A DNA stretch of 64,000 bases, from the NCBI GenBank assembly GCA_019916065.1, contig CM034242.1, positions 8,304,453-8,368,452 of the forward strand, written 5' to 3'. A model generated the notes under the pieces. That model searched no databases and was not told the origin of the DNA. It worked only from the letters and a program-made list of their open reading frames with translations. Numbering within the stretch: position 1 is the first letter of the stretch; each line of letters starts with the position of its first letter. Of the stretch, positions 1 to 11,309 are shown piece after piece. Source of the DNA: Vitellaria paradoxa (taxonomy: Eukaryota > Streptophyta > Magnoliopsida > Ericales > Sapotaceae). The translations under genes were made by a program, and so were the position numbers.

Positions 1-613
1 TATCTTTAGTTGTAATTTTTATTTTAATGCAATGGATTTCAATTTCTTTATTTACTCGCATTTAATTTCCTTTAGTTCAGTAGCTTAGTTTCCTAAGTGA
101 CAACCCGATTTGGATCTATAATTTCACTATATCCCTATCAGTATTTTCACGGAGGAATCAGTAAAGTTAAAATTCTTGCGGCAAGGCAATGGCAACTCGC
201 ACCGTCTAAATTTTAATATGCTTATCATCTAAATCCATGTGACTTTGACACACCCACACAAAATGGTTCTAAAACCGTGAGTTGTTTGGCGGTTAATTTT
301 TTAGCACAAATAAACAGTTTGCCAAATAGCTCAATAAGCAACTATCCAAGCCAAAAAAAAAAAAATAACTACTAGCTCCAAGTTCTTTAGTCAGCTGAAT
401 GCAATTCTGGCAAGTATCCTGGTGAAGAAGGTCAAATCTAAATGAGGAAAAATAGCAGCAAGGGAATGTGTCCCATTACTCTCTATAACAATAAAGCATC
501 ATTGTCAATTAAATATGACCTAAAATATATAGTTCCTCTAAAGGGGAATCATGAACTGAAAGGAGTCCTGTTTTTATTTTCATTTTTTATTTTTATTTTT
601 ATTTTTTTTTCAG
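1..613. other. AT-rich sequence, no gene seen
   Basis: No convincing exon is visible on either strand. The stretch ends in a long T-rich tract and CAG that would make a good 3' splice site for the possible exon at 614, so much of it could be the last intron of a gene lying left of the window. Confidence 0.4.
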
Positions 614-764
614 ATTTCTCAAAAATATGGACATGGTATTTGCTAGAGTAGCAATGGAAAATTTTGTGACGGATTGCTCCTATGATAAGGCCTTGAAGAA
701 ATTCGTGAAGAAAAGCAAACTCCACAAAGACAACCTACAAATCATTAAATTCCGTTTCAACTAA
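614..764 (+). CDS. Possible terminal exon of a gene left of the window
   Basis: After a T-rich tract ending in CAG at 611-613, an open frame (phase 1, first full codon at 615) runs 49 codons to TAA at 762-764. The encoded tail is rich in Lys and Phe and ends LQIIKFRFN. The amino-acid make-up looks coding, unlike neighbouring frames, and the acceptor is strong, but I do not recognise the protein and no upstream exon is visible in the window. An in-frame ATG lies near 629, so it could also be a short chance ORF. The call rests only on splice site plus composition. Confidence 0.35.
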
Positions 765-2134
765 ATAGGGTTCCGATTGTAATTTCACCCTCCACATTGT
801 CACCAATTCATCTCAGGGATCAATGCAATCCTAAGAGGTTCCTAAAAGTTTGATTTTAAATGCTTGTGTAATCCATTCAAGGACAAAAATTGGATACAAT
901 GAACTTCGCAGCTGCAGTAATAATATAGTGGTTCTAGAGATGTAATGCAAATCTTGCTAAGAGAATATCATAAACTATGCAAAGCAAAGAACAATCTTTT
1001 TTTAATATGTTTCAAATATCTTTGGCACGGTATTGTGGTGGCATTGGCAACTTCAACTGACTACCGAGAAATCTTAGGGTGTGCTTGGCAGTTTTATAGT
1101 AAGGGTTTGACATGTTTTTAAAGTATGGTATTTGAGGTGTTTAAATGGTATGGGTTATGAGATATTCAAGGATTTAAAAATAATTGAACCATGCGTGGAA
1201 GTTTATTTTTAAATAGGTTCTAAGATATTTATTAATATGTATAATAACACATATACCCTTATTTATTCATTAAAGCAGTAAGCACTACAACAACTATTAG
1301 CATTGGGCTCGTATATATAAAACAATATATTATGATATATATTTAAGTAAAAAAAAAAAAGTCTTCCAAAAATAATAGTTCAAATAAGTCACAGCCTTAT
1401 CATAGATCATCCAAAATATAATATATTTAAAATATTTATTCAAATAAGTCAAATTCAAATTATAGATTATCAAAAGTATTAGTATAAATAAATCAAATTT
1501 AAAGTATGGACCATCCAAAATTCTCTTACCTCCAAGTTGCAACAATGTGAAATTGGGAATATGAGTAATATAGTTATGTTAAAAAAAGTTAAATTTAGAT
1601 TTTAATATTTTAACAATGGTATTACTGTCCAAAATTTTATGAACCTCTGAAAATCAAATTAGAGTATTTAAAAAAATTAAAACAACACTTACTCATAGAT
1701 TATGAGGTGTGCTCCAAAACCGATTACTAGAAACTCGTTTGTATGAACATCTCATAAACTATACTTTAAAAACCCTCAAAATCTATGAACTTTTTACTCC
1801 CAAGCACATCCTTAAATTCTTAAAAATTCATTCATCCAAACATATGCAAGCAACTGATAACAAAATGTTAGGGAACAAGCATTGTTGTGGGGTTAGAATG
1901 CATCCGTCTATCAGACAACGCCTCAAATCCATCAAATTTGTCCACTCCCCCTTCCCCCCCCCCCAAAAAAACCCCCCAAAATTAGTACTCTTGGATTCAT
2001 CTGATACCAAATTCCATTTAAAAAAAAAAAAAAAAACGAGAGAGAGCCGTTTTATGGAAATTGTGCAATTTTCAAGAATTTCTCCCCTTAAATGGAATGA
2101 AAAAAGAGTTATATAGAGTAATATAAAACGACGA
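765..2134. other. AT-rich intergenic sequence
   Basis: Mostly A/T-rich text with homopolymers (A-run near 1351, C-run near 1953, A-run near 2019). Short open frames here have low-complexity composition and no splice context. I see no gene. Confidence 0.5.
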
Positions 2135-2224
2135 ACTCACAGAGGCATTAAGAGTACCGTTCTGGCCTTCTGGGACGACACTCACAGAGGCATTAAGAGT
2201 ACCGTTCTGGCCTTCTGGGACGAC
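2135..2224. repeat. Perfect 45-bp tandem duplication
   Basis: Two identical 45-bp units, 2135-2179 and 2180-2224, lie in a GC-richer island (about 2130-2390). Read on the minus strand each unit contains CTGTGAGT, a good 5' splice site consensus, so the duplication may double a donor of an unrecognised minus-strand leader exon. Confidence 0.9.
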
Positions 2225-3450
2225 ACCGTATCAACTCGGCGATGTTCATCGAACCAACGGCCTAAAACTTCCTTGCGCAGCCATCTTTTCCGGCATCTCT
2301 AACCAGGGAAATAATCGTTCAGGTGATGGGTCGGTGAGAATCGCATCAGATTAATCCTCCGGTTGGTTTGGGTGGAAAAAGGTAGTGAGAAAATGACGAA
2401 CAAATTTTTCTTGTTTATAAGCGTAAAGAAAGTAAAAGCAAGAAATTTAAAGAACATGAATCGGTATCGGTTTCAGACTAATTTCAGGTGGAGAATCGGA
2501 GATTAGATGTTTTACCATGTAAATATTTGAGGTGTCTGGTAAAAAGGAGTATATTAAGCTGGTAAAAAATAGAGCCTTGTAATTTGCACAATTAGTTAAA
2601 AAAATTTAAATTTTATAATAATTTATAAAATTTTGTACAATTTCAAACGGGACACCACTTTTCTCTCTCTCACTGTCCCGCTTCACCCTTGAAATTTAAA
2701 TTTAAAACATACACAGAGGGTGCGTTTGGTTTGAATGGAAATATTTTTTTTTTTTTAATTTTTGTTAACACACTTTGAAAATTTTATGTGCTCACTAAAA
2801 ACTTATAAAAATTAAAAATTAGAAAAAATTTAAGAAAGTTACAAAAAAAAATTAAAGAATATTTGATAAAAATTAGAGAAAATTAAGTTGGTAAAAGTTA
2901 AAAAAAAAAGTTGAAGAATATGCTTGATAAATAATGAAAAAAGTTAGTCAATGATAAAAAGTAAGCTAAATTAGTGCTTGACAAACGGGGCCTCAATTCT
3001 TTAATTAGTGGAAAAGGGTAAATTTGGCATAATATTTCAAATCTATTACTGATTTTATTAGTTGGTGTATTATTTTTTATTCAAATCTTAATAACAGACT
3101 AATAGAACGAACAAGTGTCAATAATATTTCAAAATGAAAAAGATTCAAAATAAGATGGGGTCAATATAAATTTTAAATGTTGGAGAATGATAAATATAAT
3201 TGTTTAAATATTAAGACGAGGTATTTGTGATTTATCAAAAATAAAATCAATGGTACATTAATTTAATATCTACAAAATATTTATTTATTTATAAAGGGGG
3301 TTAAGAACTTGAAGTTCGAGCCAAAGCTTTTATAATTTTTTTTCCTATCAAATACTAATAAATCAAACCGTTACATTTGAATTAATAAGTGGATGAGAAA
3401 TAATAAATACACTTTACTTTTAATATTTGATACTTCATTTTCTCTCACAA
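2225..3450. other. Intergenic; GC-richer island then possible MITE remnant
   Basis: 2225-2390 continues the GC-richer island; on the minus strand it holds ATGGCTGCGCAAGG (start near 2285), but that frame stops after 12 codons. About 2718-2997 is bounded by GGTGCGTTTGGTT on the left and an inverted AAACGGGGCC on the right, the usual look of an old terminal-inverted-repeat MITE. The rest is AT-rich with no gene seen. Confidence 0.4.
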
Positions 3451-3788
3451 TTAATAGTGATTTTTGAAGTAACCCCAAGGGGTTAGATTAGATGGGATGG
3501 TCTTGGACTGGGACTTAAGGGCTTATCACCCCAAGGTCTCAAGTTCAAGTCTCCTCGCTAGCAAAACTTGGGGCCAGCCTCCCGGGCGCAAAGTGTAGTA
3601 AAGGTTGGTAGGACGGGGCTCCTTGGCTGGACGAACCGTATCCAGTTCTTGGGTGTGGATCCGACTTCCCGCCGCTACGCGAGTTCGCGATTTACCGCTA
3701 TACATGTTGAGGGGCCGGTATGTGTGGCACAAACCAAAAGAGATTCACTCTCAAGGTCAAATCATTTTTAATAGTGATTTTTGAAGTA
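3451..3788 (+). mobile_element. tRNA-derived SINE with 21-bp target-site duplication
   Basis: A GC-rich insert of 296 bp (3472-3767) sits in AT-rich DNA and is flanked by identical 21-bp copies at 3451-3471 and 3768-3788. Its 5' part has RNA polymerase III promoter-like boxes: a box A-like stretch around 3497-3513 and box B-like AGTTCAAGTCT at 3542-3552. Long perfect target-site duplications and internal pol III boxes are the hallmarks of SINEs. There is no open frame of interest. It could belong to a known plant SINE family; I did not identify which. Confidence 0.75.
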
Positions 3789-4671
3789 TAAGAGATTAAA
3801 AATTGAGGGCATTTATTATTACCCTTAGTAGATTCAAGCTTTAAAAATATTTCCCAAATATAAATCTAATACATACTTCGTTTAAAGTGATAAAAAATTT
3901 TAAAAAACGATGAAAAATACTGAAAAATTTTAAAAATTACTCACTTTTTATTTCACTGCAAGAATTAAAAACCTACAACTTATCTTATTTTATCTCATTT
4001 TATCTTACTATTTGCCACTTCAAACACATTTATTATCAAAATTTTCTATTTTATCCTAACATATTTTAAAAAATAAATTATATTTGTTTGTCTTCAGTAT
4101 TTAAATTATTATACTTATAATATTTAAGAATTTAAAAACTCCAATTACGTCTCATATTTTAAAATGTTATTAATATTATCTCATTTACATTAAATCAATT
4201 ATTAAAACTCAACCTAAAATGTTGAATAAATTAAAATTTTAAGTGTTTTTTAATTTTAAATTTATTTATTAAATTACTCAATTTTTAATAAAATTCATAT
4301 TAAAATTAACAAAATTATATTTAAAAAATTCTCTTTAAAATGTCATAGATCTTTTAATTTTAAATTAAAAATATAAATACAAATTTACGACTTCCTTTGA
4401 AACTCAACTTTATTCTCACGTTGTCCCTTACGCGCACTGCAAGGGCTACAAAGATTGACAATTAAAAAAGGAAATCAAATTTCTTTTTATTTACTTTTTT
4501 TTTATCTTTCTTAATTTTGTTTTTATATTTTTTATAAGTTTGCGTGAGCCAATCAAAAACTCTCCTCGGGTTCTTCTCATCCTCCACCTCACCTCCGGAA
4601 ACGTGGAGGCGAGACTGGGTGGGGGTATTCGGTTTCCAAATTAGGGGGGAGAAATCTAAAGTGAGAGAAAG
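3789..4671. other. Intergenic and upstream region of the 4672 gene, with one MITE copy
   Basis: About 3876-4032 is a copy of a short family seen elsewhere in the window (left end like GTTTaaAGTGATAAAAAAT, right end CACTTCAAACAC). 4033-4370 is almost pure A/T. 4380-4671 becomes GC-richer and should hold the promoter and leader of the gene that starts at 4672; I see no clear TATA box close to the start. Confidence 0.45.
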
Positions 4672-5736
4672 ATGAAACTTTCTCTGAAAGTCCAAGATCA
4701 TCATCCTCGGAACCCACAATCGCACCGCCAGAACCACCTCCATAGCCCGCTCCTCCTCCGCGCCAAAGTCCCCGTAACCGTCTTCGGCCTCCCCTTCCTC
4801 TCCGGCGTCGCCGCCACCGACCCCGCCGACATCTCCTTTTCTCTCCGCACCAATTTCCCCTCCGGCCCTTCCCTCCAATTCTCCTACACCCCCACCTCCG
4901 CCGGCGGCGCCACTTCACCTCTCGCCCTCACTCTCAAATCTGGCGTTAGCCTCTTCGGCTCCCCGCACAAATCCCCCCTCATCGTCTCTGCACAATTCAC
5001 TGTCTCCCCTCAAAACCCTAACCTTAACCCCACCTTCTCTCTCCAAATCAAGCCTCAATTGGGCGACTTCTTTCTCCGGAAAACCACCTATTCCTCCCGG
5101 AACCCTAACCCCAAACCCGATGGCGAGGTCAGTTCAATGGGGTTTGTACCACTGGAGAGGCCATTGGCCTGGAAGGACTTGACCATGGAGTCTTCGTACA
5201 AAGACTCACTTTTATCAGGAATTGCTGTGACAGCAAAGACCGCATTGCCGGTGACAAAGCACGTGGCGGTGAATTTCCGGTGGGGTGTCAATTTTCCGGC
5301 CGACATTAAGAAACAACTGCCCTTTTTGACTGTGAATAAGATTGGTATAGAGAGGGTTTACAGGGTGAAGGAATTGGAGGTGAAGAATACTGAAGGCAAT
5401 GTGGGTGATCTGAAGCTATTGAAAGGCTTGTTTCTTTCTATGGGAACAGAATTGGAGGTTTTGCAGAAGGAGAACAGAGAGATAAGGCAGAGCTTGAAAG
5501 AGTTGAGATCCCTAATGCTTCAGGGGCAGGGATGGAGTTATGATCAAGGGCAAAGTGATGGTGGTGTTGTGAAGAAGGGTTCACCTTTGATTGAGAATTC
5601 TGGTGAATCTGGACAGTGGAAGAGCAAGAAGAGCAGCGGTGAAGAGAATGGGTGGAAACAATCAAAGAAGAACATGAATCGGGCAAGTGATGTAGAGAGT
5701 GAATTGCAGAGAACTATAAAGGCGGCTTCGTCTTAA
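4672..5736 (+). CDS. Intronless plant protein of unknown function, 354 aa
   Basis: A single uninterrupted frame of 354 codons ends in TAA at 5734-5736. It is the longest open frame in the window, with normal coding composition and a GC-rich 5' third typical of plant single-exon genes. The start sits after a purine-rich leader with no earlier in-frame ATG. The first 240 residues are a continuous region rich in short hydrophobic and polar alternations (beta-like), without signal peptide or obvious transmembrane helix. Residues about 255-285 (TELEVLQKENREIRQSLKEL) look like a coiled coil, followed by a low-complexity Ser/Gly/Lys tail. It resembles a plant-only family I remember as uncharacterised; a chloroplast or envelope location would be a guess. 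The long minus-strand frames across 4462-4918 are shadows of it. Confidence 0.8.
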   Translation: MKLSLKVQDHHPRNPQSHRQNHLHSPLLLRAKVPVTVFGLPFLSGVAATDPADISFSLRTNFPSGPSLQFSYTPTSAGGATSPLALTLKSGVSLFGSPHKSPLIVSAQFTVSPQNPNLNPTFSLQIKPQLGDFFLRKTTYSSRNPNPKPDGEVSSMGFVPLERPLAWKDLTMESSYKDSLLSGIAVTAKTALPVTKHVAVNFRWGVNFPADIKKQLPFLTVNKIGIERVYRVKELEVKNTEGNVGDLKLLKGLFLSMGTELEVLQKENREIRQSLKELRSLMLQGQGWSYDQGQSDGGVVKKGSPLIENSGESGQWKSKKSSGEENGWKQSKKNMNRASDVESELQRTIKAASS

Positions 5737-8598
5737 TAAGGTTTGAATTTATACGTGCCATTTCCAAGTTCCTTTATCATCATTGCATTGTGTTTTTGTA
5801 TGTAAATATGAAGTTGTTTGAAGCAAGGATTTTCCTAAAAGGGCTGGGGATTTTGTTTTGCTGTTTAAATGACAAGGAGAAAACTTGCAGATGTGTTTGT
5901 GGTGGGTATGCCAGCTTTGTTGCTAGAGTTTTTGCTGTAGTGATATCAAGTTTTTGGAAGCGTTGGAAAATTGTGCTTTGCTTTGACAATAAACACCAAG
6001 CACGTTGCAAGGAAATGTCAGATGTAAACAACATTTCCCGGAGCCCTCAATAAGTATTGTGTACTGAGTTGTGATTCATTTGTTTATTAATTATTATTAT
6101 TATTATTTTATTATTATTAATTTTTTTTTTTTTTTTTGGGGGAGTTTGTTGGGAGTGAGATTGATTGAGGTTACATGTAGAAAGCTTTAGGACAATAAAG
6201 GAGAGTAATGCAAATTTAAAGAATGTTGCTATCTCAATCGACTCAAGAGTTCCCAATTTATGCTTCTGTCTCTAGCTTTCTTGTGTGGCTTCGTTTATCC
6301 TGAGCGACCCCTCTCCATTATTTAAAAAATGTTCCATTCCTTGAATGCATTAATTCAGACAGTAACACACCCTGCTGGTGCCTTGTTTCTTTGCACCATT
6401 CTGTTACTTCGGAGATTATTGGAGAAAGAAGAAGGCACTTTGCCAAAACAAAGTCTGATGTCTTTTCTGCTAGTTATCAAAATTTCTGATCCGAGACTTT
6501 TGCTCTGTTTGGAGTAATTTTTTTCCTTCAAATTTTAACAAATATCTTAAAAATTTAAAATTTTTACTCGTTATACAAATTACGAAAAACTAAAGGAGTG
6601 CTCGTCTTTAGACACTTATATTATATCTAAAAAAGAGGATGAAAAACCTAAAGAAGTTATAGCAGAAGAACGAATCATGCTTGGACTTTGGTATAATTTG
6701 TTTATAATGACAAAATTTTTCAAAAGTATGTCAAATATATATATATATATATATGGCTACAAATGGGAAGAGATTATATGTATCTTTTGTTTTATTAATA
6801 TTTAAAGTAACAGATGATTAAAAAGATTAAGCATTGAATTTTTGAAAAAAAAAATTAGTTAAATGGAAGTTGATGTTTCGTCAAAGACAGTAATTTATCT
6901 CAATAAATATTATGAAAATTTTTAAAAAGAGTTTGAATTAAAAGCTATTGTCTTTGTTGAAGATATCAGAGCTAGTTGATTATTAGAAGAATATAGACGA
7001 ATAAACCTAATATAATGTAAAGAATATAATGGAAGATTTACAAATGTTAAAGACGGAAATGCAGTGGACTAACCAGGAACATTATCAAAAAAAGAAAGAA
7101 CAAACTTTTCAGAGAGGGTCATGTACGATTACAACATTATCTAGCACGTGTCAGATTTCATATGAAAGGATCAGGTTTAATAAAAAAAGAGATTTCATAG
7201 TTGTTGTACTATTTTTGTTTTTTTTTTTTCCTTTTATATCTTATTTTTTCCTTGTCTTTTATTTTACTGTGTGTTAAGTTCAGAATTTGAAATTTGAACT
7301 TTTAGGCCTATAAATAGGATTCATTTGTAAGAAATGGGTATAAAAAAAAATTCTTCTTTTCTTTCTCTGTATTTGAGTTTTTTTCTCTGTAATATTTTTT
7401 TGATGTAATATTAGTTCAGTAATAAAAGTTTGAGTGTTTAAATAATAGATGAATAATGTTTTGAATGTTATAATAACAATTAATGAAAGTTCTGAGTGTT
7501 TATTGAATTGGTATTATCTAGATGACATATTTATAGAATATTTACTCTATAAATATATGTTTTTTAGTTATTAGAAACTATTATGATTATTTTATAATTT
7601 TAATATAATTTTTACTTATTTTTAATAATTTTGGAATTATAAAATATATAAATGAATACAAACTGAAGTATCAGGAGGTTTCAATGAAATAGACCCTTAA
7701 AATGAAATTGTAACATTCATCAATTGAACGCATTTGGTGTTGGGAGTGGCCCGCATATACTACAAAGAAAGTGTTGGTGCATGTACAGTGACCTCTACTA
7801 TGTTACTGGACTGCTTGAGCATAATTAAACAAGGAAAATGACCAGCGATTGTTCCATATATACTATTTACTGGTTTGAAGGAAAAACAAGATCAAGAATT
7901 CAAAAAACAGCATAGGAATTGAAGAACATGAAATTTAAGATAATAAATAATATTTAAAAATAATAAAGTATTTTGTAAAAAATTATTGAAGCTGATCTCA
8001 GACAATTTTTTTTATTCTTGACCTAATTTTAAAACAGGACCTAAGTTTTTCTCAATCCATTTCATTTAATCTATAAATAGGCATGTAAAGAGGATCAGAT
8101 TAATCTTGATCCGACTTAATTTTATTTTTATTAATTTTTTTATTTACACTGCATCAACATGGATACTAATAAATATGAGTATTTTTATAATCAGGAGAGT
8201 GGAGACTTAATTACTTTTTTCATTTATAATTAAAAATTCTTAATGCATACGAATTTATAATAATTATTGATAGAATTTATATTTACTTTTACGACTAGTT
8301 GATTAATTATTTTATTTTAAGTTATAATTAATTTATTTTAAAAAGTTAGAAAAATATTTTAAAAAATATTGAAAAGAGTTTTTTTATAAAAATATTCCTT
8401 AAATTATTTCTCTTTTTTTTTTTTATTTCATTCTCAAATTATCAAATGACTTATTATATATTCGAACTATCCAATTCTGTTTTATTTGATCTGAACACTA
8501 ATTTCATCTATTAAAATTAACAGAAAAATTGTCATGTGCGAGTCATGTGACTTTTTTCGTCCCACCCCAGATGCATAATAGTCAACCCATGTCTATTT
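5737..8598. other. 3' flank and AT-rich intergenic sequence
   Basis: 5737-6060 probably includes the 3' UTR of the preceding gene. Beyond it lie ATT repeats near 6090-6120, a T-run at 6120-6138, (TA)n near 6739-6754 and long AT-rich stretches. No splice-consistent exon, RNA gene or intact element was found. Confidence 0.5.
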
Positions 8599-10240
8599 TT
8601 GTCACGCCCCCGAAATCCTAAGGTCCCGAGGGATGAGTTTAGAATGAAAACTTATTACACTTGATTTACTATAATCCTGTCATTTATAGTTTCAGAGTTT
8701 CTGCCCATTTGTTCCATTTATATAGTCAATAAAACTGATTACTTTCATAACAAATCATATACCCAATTAGAATTAAAATTGGATAACATAACCCATACTC
8801 ATTTATAAAGCAGTATTTTTACATACATTAAATTTTAGAGGCCATTACATAAAAAAAAAATTATTTAATACATCTATAAGATTTAGTAGATATGCCAGTT
8901 CTTCTAGGTCTCGGGGTTTGTACCTGCAACACAATCTGTAAGGATGTGAGCACCAAGCCACATGTGCTCACAATGTATAGATAAATACTTTTTATAATAC
9001 CTTTTTAAGAATTATGTAAAACAATTAATGTAGCAAGAAATTATCAAATGCGTCAATACGTAGCAGAATAAGACACATCATTCGTAACTTTTAGTTCCCT
9101 TGTCAATCTTTATTTATTTATTATTTTCTTTTCCCAAGGTGGAGAAGGATACTCTGCAAGACTGTCCCACAACCACAGTGGTAGTCCAAAACTATCGCCA
9201 ATTCGTATAATTATACGGGTCGCGAAGCACTCCTGCGTCGTCGTTTAAGGATCCGATTCTAAAGACCACGATGAGCCTTTACCACATTCGTCGTCGTTTT
9301 GGATTACTAGTCCATGGACATGATTTGCCCGACCCTGCGCAGGTTTAGGGTCTTTCAACCCAATGGTATCTCTTGACCCTCCCTATTTTTATATAGTACC
9401 CTCACTTTCCTCACAAAAATCAACATTTTCTTAGATTTTTCCTTTACGTTGTTAAAGCTTAGCAACAACATCCATGAGTGTGTATCAACTTCCACAATTT
9501 CACATTTTCATTTTATCATCCGTTTCACAATAACCATATATTCAGCACATTCCAATATATTATAGTATGTCTTGGCATTGAATAAAAAATTTCATCAATA
9601 TAATCATAATTTCAATGCCACTAAAAATATAGTTATCAACTTAATAATAATATAAATTAACCTCACAATTATTTTCTATCAATAAACATTACAAAAACTA
9701 TAAATAATACATTAATTTCCCTACTTCGTTTCTTTGTTAGAATAGTGGGGATTTGCCATATGTACACACCGAACCACCTTTTCAAAATTGGACAGCGCAG
9801 GCGCGTGAGGAATAAATTTAATTAAAAGGCTTAGAAGTTAATTTGGGTTAAAAAATTAACCTTTCTTCCTTCCTCTCTCTTTTTCCTTCTCTTTTTCCTT
9901 TCCTCCCCTTTTTTCTTCTTTCCTCTCGGTTTTCTTATTTTTTTTTCCTTCTCAGCTTGGTGTGTCCCACGGCATCCCCCTTTCCCATATATATATATGT
10001 GTGTGTGTGTGTGAAAAGCCCCACATGTGGGGCATTTTGAATGGCCCACTTGCCCCCTAGGATGAAACTTCATTATGGTGCCATTTGCAGACATAGCTTG
10101 TTGGCAAAACAATATGGCACCACGTGCATATGGCCAAATGGAAGCCTTGGTCACCAAGGTAAAGGAGACTTACAAGTCTTTGCTGCCGAGGATTGTTGCC
10201 AAGTGCTCGGGCATGATCACTTTTTTTTTTTTTTTTGTTC
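8599..10240. mobile_element. Possible decayed LTR retroelement or solo LTR
   Basis: Composition changes at 8599, where the text starts TGTCACGCCCCCGAAATCC, an LTR-like opening, and moderately GC-rich non-coding sequence continues to about 9360. A second such patch at 9960-10220 contains tight hairpins (for example CCCCACATGTGGGG at 10020-10033). No gag or pol frame, paired LTR or target-site duplication could be shown, so this is only a suggestion; it may instead be unrelated repeats. Confidence 0.25.
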
Positions 10241-10264
10241 TCTTTTTTTTTTTTGAATCGTCAC

Positions 10265-10885
10265 AATTTCTCTCATTTGGCATCAAAAATTGTATGTTTT
10301 TAAATATAAATTATTAAAAATATACTTTTATTAATTATAATTTTATGAATTTATTTCAAATTTTAAATCTATGTTTTAGATAGAATATTTTGTTTTAAAA
10401 TATATTTTTTAAATTTAAAATTATAGTTTATATTCATGATTTTATAATTTTAAATATATCTTTTTAATTCGGATATATTTAAATTATATAATTAACTAAT
10501 ATATTTAGATAAATACCATAAACAAAGATAACTAAACTATTAGTAAGTAAATTATTTTTAATCACATGATAATCATATGTATTAGTTAATGATATAATTT
10601 AAATAGATCCGAATTACAAAGATATATTTAGAATTATAAAATCATGAATATAAATTATAATTTTAAATTCAAAGCTATTTAAATTATTAAATTTTAATAA
10701 TTTTAAATTTTAAAAATCGACATAAATTTTAAATTATAATTTATATTCATATATTTTAAAACAAAACATTTTATCTAACGCATATATTTAAAATTTAAAA
10801 TAAATTCATAAAATTATAGCTAGTAAAAATATATCTTTAATAATTTATATTTAAAAATACACATTTTTTTGGTGCCAAATAGAAG
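10265..10885. mobile_element. 0.6-kb AT-rich foldback element
   Basis: The left arm starting near 10272 (ATTTGGCATCAAAAA...) is the imperfect reverse complement of the right arm ending near 10880 (...TTTTTTTGGTGCCAAAT). The arms remain alignable for most of the element, meeting near 10540-10580, so nearly the whole element can fold into one hairpin. There is no coding capacity. This fits a MITE-type foldback; the superfamily is not clear because no target-site duplication was found. Confidence 0.7.
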
Positions 10886-11309
10886 GAATAGATATAGATT
10901 GATCATTATACCCCTAGGGATGGGGTAAAAAATGTCACGTGACCCACACATGATAATTGTTCCGTTACCTTTATTGATGGAGTTAATGTTTGGACTGAAT
11001 AAAATAGAATTGGATAGTTTGAGAATATAATAAGGGTCTGTTTGGCACAACAAAAAACTCTAAAAATCTTTAAAATTTTCTAACACATTTTGTACTCCTC
11101 ATATTTGGTGAAATTTTTGTAAATTTATATATATCTACATATCCTAACAAATTTTTTCAAATCTTAATAAACTTTTTACAAATCCTAATAATATTCCACA
11201 AACCCCAATAACTTTTCTATAAATCCCTAAAAATTCTTAACTACTTTCAATAAATTCTAATAGAAAACGTTCCAACGGAATCAAAAAATCATTCGAACGT
11301 TTCTCTTTC
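10886..11309. repeat. Dispersed repeat related to the one at 59317
   Basis: About 11035-11309 opens GGTCTGTTTGGCACAAC and consists of serial TTTgtAAATccTAATAA-like phrases. The same phrases occur in opposite orientation in the outer element at 59317-60292, so both are copies of one family. Confidence 0.45.

Noticed and set aside
1709..2116. 135-codon plus-strand frame
   Set aside because: It depends on a poly(C) run and a poly(A) run and has low-complexity composition with no splice context.
4462..4918. Two long overlapping minus-strand frames (138 and 109 codons), Gly/Arg/Glu-rich
   Set aside because: They are antisense shadows of the GC-rich 5' part of the 354-codon gene at 4672.
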